DNA of 64,000 nucleotides from the NCBI RefSeq assembly GCF_036880965.1, contig NZ_JBAJMV010000005.1, forward strand, positions 186,001 through 250,000, given 5' to 3'. The notes beneath the pieces were generated by a model. The model was not told where the DNA came from and searched no databases. It saw nothing but the letters and a program-made list of their open reading frames with translations. This document shows positions 61,086 through 64,000 of the stretch, piece by piece. The stretch's first letter is position 1. Each line of letters begins with the position of its first letter. Origin of the DNA: JAUASW01 sp036880965 (lineage in GTDB: Bacteria; Pseudomonadota; Gammaproteobacteria; Burkholderiales; Burkholderiaceae_C). The position numbers were made by a program, and so were the translations under genes.

Positions 61086-61668
61086 AGAACGACGGCAGGC
61101 TGGCGCAGTTGGCCACGCTCCAGCGGTCGACCAGGATGCGAAAACTCGCGTTCACCTGCACGCGCTGCCATTGCCCCTGTGGCAGTTCGCAAGACCAGTC
61201 GCGGCCGCTCGAATCATGAAGTTGCAGAAGGTAGCGTTCTTGCCGCTTGCCCAGCCGCTCGGCGCCCATGCCATCGGCACCGGCGCTGGCCAGCTTCGGG
61301 CTGGGCCAGCTGGGCGGTGTCGGCGCCTGGCCTTCGTTGCGAATGCCCCAGCGCCGCCGCCATTGCGGCGAGGTGTAGCGGCAATGCTCGCCGCCGGCAG
61401 GCCGTCCGTCCGCGGCCTTGGTCGTCACACGGCGGGCCAGGACCTGTGCGTCCGCCGGCAGTTCATCGCACCAGCCGGAGTTGGTTTCCTGGACCCGCTG
61501 CTCGACCTCGATTTCGTATTGCCAGGTCTTGCTCACCACTTCCACAACGACCCCCCGGGGGCCATAGAGCTTCCAGGCGATGGGCGCCAGCGCGAGGCAG
61601 CACAGGCCAAGCAGGGCCCAGCGCAGCGGACGCGGGAGGGTGGCAAGGCGGAAGCGGACGGGACCCAT
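61084..61668 (-). CDS. Membrane-anchored periplasmic protein, unknown
   Basis: 194 residues: one N-terminal helix (RWALLGLCCLALAPIAWKLYG) and a beta-rich periplasmic domain with four Cys (GWCDELP, HCRYTSP, WSCELP, ANCASL) that could form two disulfides, as well as WQYEIEVEQRVQET and WGIRNEGQAP. I do not recognise the family. It converges on the HELTH peptidase and its stop is part of the 46-bp palindrome. Confidence 0.7.
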   Translation of the reverse strand: MGPVRFRLATLPRPLRWALLGLCCLALAPIAWKLYGPRGVVVEVVSKTWQYEIEVEQRVQETNSGWCDELPADAQVLARRVTTKAADGRPAGGEHCRYTSPQWRRRWGIRNEGQAPTPPSWPSPKLASAGADGMGAERLGKRQERYLLQLHDSSGRDWSCELPQGQWQRVQVNASFRILVDRWSVANCASLPSF

Positions 61669-61745
61669 GGCGGCGCATTGTCTACGCAGCGTACCGCTAC
61701 CATCGGCGCGGCATGGCCACAGCAGTCATGACAGGAGTGTGCTGA

Positions 61746-62627
61746 ATGAAGTCAGCCCGGAAGATTCAAGTGTTGCTGGCGGGCCTGCTGCTCGCAGGCC
61801 TGGTGTCGGCGAACGCTGCCGAGCAGCGCCTGTTGATCGAGCCGAAGCAGACGGACGAACGCCTCGCCGCCGGCGAGCCACCGCATCTGGTGGCCTATGA
61901 CACCGAGAAGGCGCAGGCGCCGCTCTTTGTCTGGCTGCCCGGCACCAATGGCCGTGCATCGCCGGGGCCGCGGCAACTCTTCGACACCGTGCTGCAGCAG
62001 GGCTATCGGCTGATCTCGCTGACCTACCTGAACTCGGTGGCGGTGTCGCAGGTCTGTGTCGGCGCCACTTTGCGGTCCCAGCCGTCGTGCGCGGGCCGCA
62101 TGCGCCAGCACCGGGTCTGGGGCGAGCCGCACACGCGCCTGATCGACGACAAACCAGAGGACGCCATCGTGCCGCGCCTCACACGCCTGCTCCAGCATCT
62201 GGCGCGCAGCGATGCCGCCGGCCAGTGGGCGCAATACCTGGACGGCGAGGAGCCGCGCTGGGACCGCATCGTGCTGGCCGGCCAGTCGCAGGGCGGCGGC
62301 ATGGCCGGCTTCATCGCGCAGACGCGCCGCGTGGCCGGCGTCATCATGTTCTCGGGCGGCTGGGATCGTGCTTCCAGCGGCGCGGACATCGCCGAGTGGT
62401 ATTCCAGGCAGAGCCTGACACCGCCGCAGCGCTGGCATGCCACCTTCCACAAGGACGAGCCGCAGGCCTCGACCATGGAGCGCATCTACCGCCGCCAGGG
62501 CGTGCCGGCAGCGCAGATCCATGCCTTGTCGGAAAAGGTGAGGGAGGGCGGCAATCCGCATGGCGAGGGCATCGCCAACCCGGTCTATCGACCCTTGTGG
62601 GAACAGATGCTGAAACTGCAGCCTTGA
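61746..62627 (+). CDS. Secreted alpha/beta-hydrolase-like protein
   Basis: 293 residues; signal peptide ending in ANA. The nucleophile elbow is GQSQGG with Ser181, and early strands PLFVWLPGTNG and YRLISLTYLNS fit an alpha/beta-hydrolase with oxyanion-loop GTNG. A candidate catalytic His is in NPHGEG near the end. Two Cys (VCVGATL, SCAGRM) may be paired. Substrate unknown. It converges with the next gene. Confidence 0.82.
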   Translation: MKSARKIQVLLAGLLLAGLVSANAAEQRLLIEPKQTDERLAAGEPPHLVAYDTEKAQAPLFVWLPGTNGRASPGPRQLFDTVLQQGYRLISLTYLNSVAVSQVCVGATLRSQPSCAGRMRQHRVWGEPHTRLIDDKPEDAIVPRLTRLLQHLARSDAAGQWAQYLDGEEPRWDRIVLAGQSQGGGMAGFIAQTRRVAGVIMFSGGWDRASSGADIAEWYSRQSLTPPQRWHATFHKDEPQASTMERIYRRQGVPAAQIHALSEKVREGGNPHGEGIANPVYRPLWEQMLKLQP

Positions 62628-62640
62628 AGCGCGCGGGGCC

Positions 62641-63018
62641 TCAGGCGGTTTCGCGGCGCACCTGCTGAGCCTCGCGGCGTTGACGGACACCGTCGGTCAC
62701 CTGCTTGAGCTGCTCGCCGCGGGCCAGCAGCTCCTGCTGCAGATGCTCGTTGTCGCGAGCCAGCGCCTCGAGGCGGGCGATGGATTCAGCGCTGGCGCCG
62801 GCAAGCGTGGTGGTCCAGAGGGGCAGCGCATCGCCCGCACCCTGTGCTGCGGGCTTGCGCAGTTGCCGGGCCACCAGCCACAGCATGCCAAGCACGGCGC
62901 CGCTGATGATCAGGGTGGACAGCCAATGGCTGGCTAGCACCGGCATGAGGTCGGCGGCCATTGCCCCGCCGACGGCAATCAGCAGGGCCACGCAGGACAG
63001 GGCAAGGCGCTTGAGCAT
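62641..63018 (-). CDS. Small membrane protein with C-terminal coiled coil
   Basis: 125 residues from the ATG at 63018 (an in-frame ATG at 63066 would add 16 residues without a signal). Two hydrophobic segments (LALSCVALLIAVGGAMAA and LSTLIISGAVLGMLWLVARQL) are followed by a charged coiled coil (SIARLEALARDNEHLQQELLARGEQLKQV) facing the cytoplasm. No family recognised; phage-shock-like or cell-envelope scaffold roles are possible but unsupported. Confidence 0.7.
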   Translation of the reverse strand: MLKRLALSCVALLIAVGGAMAADLMPVLASHWLSTLIISGAVLGMLWLVARQLRKPAAQGAGDALPLWTTTLAGASAESIARLEALARDNEHLQQELLARGEQLKQVTDGVRQRREAQQVRRETA

Positions 63019-63163
63019 CAGAAACCAAGCTCCGCAAGGGCTAGGGCGGTAAATGAGCGGGCGCATGATAGGCGCAAGGGCTGGCTATGCAAGAGAGTAT
63101 TTCTCCTGCCCTTGTGCGAGGGCCGATACACTCGCGGCCGTTGAGAAGCGGGGGACCCTGGGC

Positions 63164-64000
63164 ATGAGTATTGAAGTGGCAGGCGAGGTGCTCGCCGAGG
63201 CAGTGATCGCCAACGAGCTGGGCAAGTCGGGCGAGGGCGCCAGCGCGCGGCCGCACCAGAGCTGTGCCAACTGCGGCACTGCGCTGACCGGTCGTTACTG
63301 CCATCAATGTGGCCAGGTCGGTCATGTGCATCGTTCGTTGCTGCACATGTTCGAGGAGTTCCTGCACGGTATCTTCCATTTCGACACCAAGGCCTGGCGC
63401 ACCGTGCCGGCGCTCATCGTTCATCCCGGTCGACTGACCCGCGCCTATGTCGATGGTCAGCGCGCCCGGCATGTGGCGCCGCTGCCGCTGTTCCTGTTCA
63501 TGATCTTCCTGATGTTCTTCACCTTCTCGCTGACCAGCAGCAACGGGACGGACAGCAGCGAGAACACCGACAAGGGTCAGACCTTCGTCTCGACCAAGGC
63601 TCAGAAGAAGATTGACAAGAAGATCGAAGCCAGCCGGGCCAGGGTGGCCGAGCTGCAGGCGAGCATTGCCAAGCTCGATGAAAAATCGGACGAGCGCGCT
63701 GACCTGGAGGCGGAACTGGTCGAGGAAAAGGCCCGCCTCGAGGGGCTTCAGACGGCTGGGGTGATTGTGCAGACCGGCTCAGCCAGCAGCCCGGTGTCCG
63801 GCTCGATCAGCGTTGGGCCGGATTCAGCGGCCAGCCAAAGCAGGAGCGAAAGCAAGCGCGACGACACCAGCGAGGCCGCCATCCACAAGAACCTGAAGGA
63901 CAACGTGCCGTGGCTTTCCAATGCGGCCTTCGAGAAGAAGATCAAGCATGCGCTCGAGAACAAGGAGCTGGCGCTCTACAAGATGAAGGGCGCGGCGGCG
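63164..64000 (+). CDS. DUF3667 family membrane protein with zinc ribbon (partial, runs off the right edge)
   Basis: 279 codons are inside the window with no stop. The N-terminal region has a zinc ribbon with C34-x2-C37 and C46-x2-C49 (SCANCGTALTGRYCHQCGQ), then LHMFEEFLHGIFHFDTKAWRT and VHPGRLTRAYVDGQRARHVAPLPLFLFMIFLMFF, the signature of DUF3667 proteins, with a first membrane helix here. A long Lys/Glu-rich coiled coil and Ser-rich insert follow (about 130-250), which is longer than usual for this family. Function unknown. Confidence 0.85.
   Translation, partial: MSIEVAGEVLAEAVIANELGKSGEGASARPHQSCANCGTALTGRYCHQCGQVGHVHRSLLHMFEEFLHGIFHFDTKAWRTVPALIVHPGRLTRAYVDGQRARHVAPLPLFLFMIFLMFFTFSLTSSNGTDSSENTDKGQTFVSTKAQKKIDKKIEASRARVAELQASIAKLDEKSDERADLEAELVEEKARLEGLQTAGVIVQTGSASSPVSGSISVGPDSAASQSRSESKRDDTSEAAIHKNLKDNVPWLSNAAFEKKIKHALENKELALYKMKGAAA

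Noticed and set aside
1..64000. tRNA/rRNA genes, CRISPR arrays, insertion sequences, integrases, phage genes or a replication origin
   Set aside because: Looked for and not found; no regular spaced repeats, transposase motifs or DnaA-box clusters were recognised by eye.

Overview
The window is high-GC, densely packed bacterial chromosome. Gene content points to a betaproteobacterium of the order Burkholderiales, probably near the Roseateles/Rubrivivax group: an aceE-aceF-lpdA operon whose lpdA carries its own lipoyl domain, a PEP-CTERM protein, tandem Crp/Fnr regulators and YqjD/YqjE-type genes. This placement is inference from gene families. I saw no tRNA, rRNA, CRISPR array, prophage or insertion sequence. 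Almost all sequence is coding, several neighbours meet tail to tail with overlapping ends, and only one gap exceeds 300 bases (56133-56649).

Layout. 1-3.5 kb: exopolysaccharide-export operon on the minus strand (PEP-CTERM protein, PgaA-like outer-membrane TPR porin, start of an inner-membrane protein). 3.7-11.2 kb: rmuC, an MFS transporter, an M16 lipoprotein peptidase and an Ig-domain lipoprotein metallopeptidase. 11.2-17.4 kb: an OpgB-like phosphoglycerol transferase, a universal stress protein, envelope proteins, and a two-component cluster with a kinase lacking a sensor domain. 17.5-34.8 kb: an envelope and stress block with a YqjD/YqjE-like operon, a diguanylate cyclase, DUF3309, an RcnB-like protein, two Crp/Fnr regulators, a fatty-acid-hydroxylase-like membrane protein, an OmpA protein followed by a very large cyclic beta-1,2-glucan synthase, a DUF4398/OmpA pair, a ferritin-like protein and a BON lipoprotein.

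34.8-43.2 kb: an amidohydrolase diverging from a CHAT/TPR protein - FecR - CHASE2/PAS/GGDEF/EAL operon. 43.2-49.7 kb: a GFA protein, prlC, folD, and a FixJ-type regulator with its PAS sensor kinase. 49.9-56.1 kb: the pyruvate dehydrogenase operon, ended by a good terminator. 56.2-56.6 kb: a pair of inverted REP-like repeats. 56.65-64 kb: an ADP/ATP-translocase-like transporter, a Tat-exported epimerase-like protein, a secreted HExxH peptidase, small envelope proteins and the start of a DUF3667 protein.

The most interesting signal is a conserved palindrome, GTkCGCyAGCGCAC followed by mGAyS, upstream of five envelope/stress transcription units between 19.7 and 33.7 kb. Four of the five sites lie 56-68 bp before the start codon. 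In the clearest case the site is centred exactly 41.5 bp upstream of a predicted transcription start, as for a class II Crp/Fnr activator. Two Crp/Fnr genes lie in the middle of the set. I propose a local Crp/Fnr-type regulon controlling the outer envelope, including osmoregulated cyclic glucan. Second in interest are the CHAT-FecR-CHASE2/EAL operon and the inverted repeat pair with compensatory hairpin changes.
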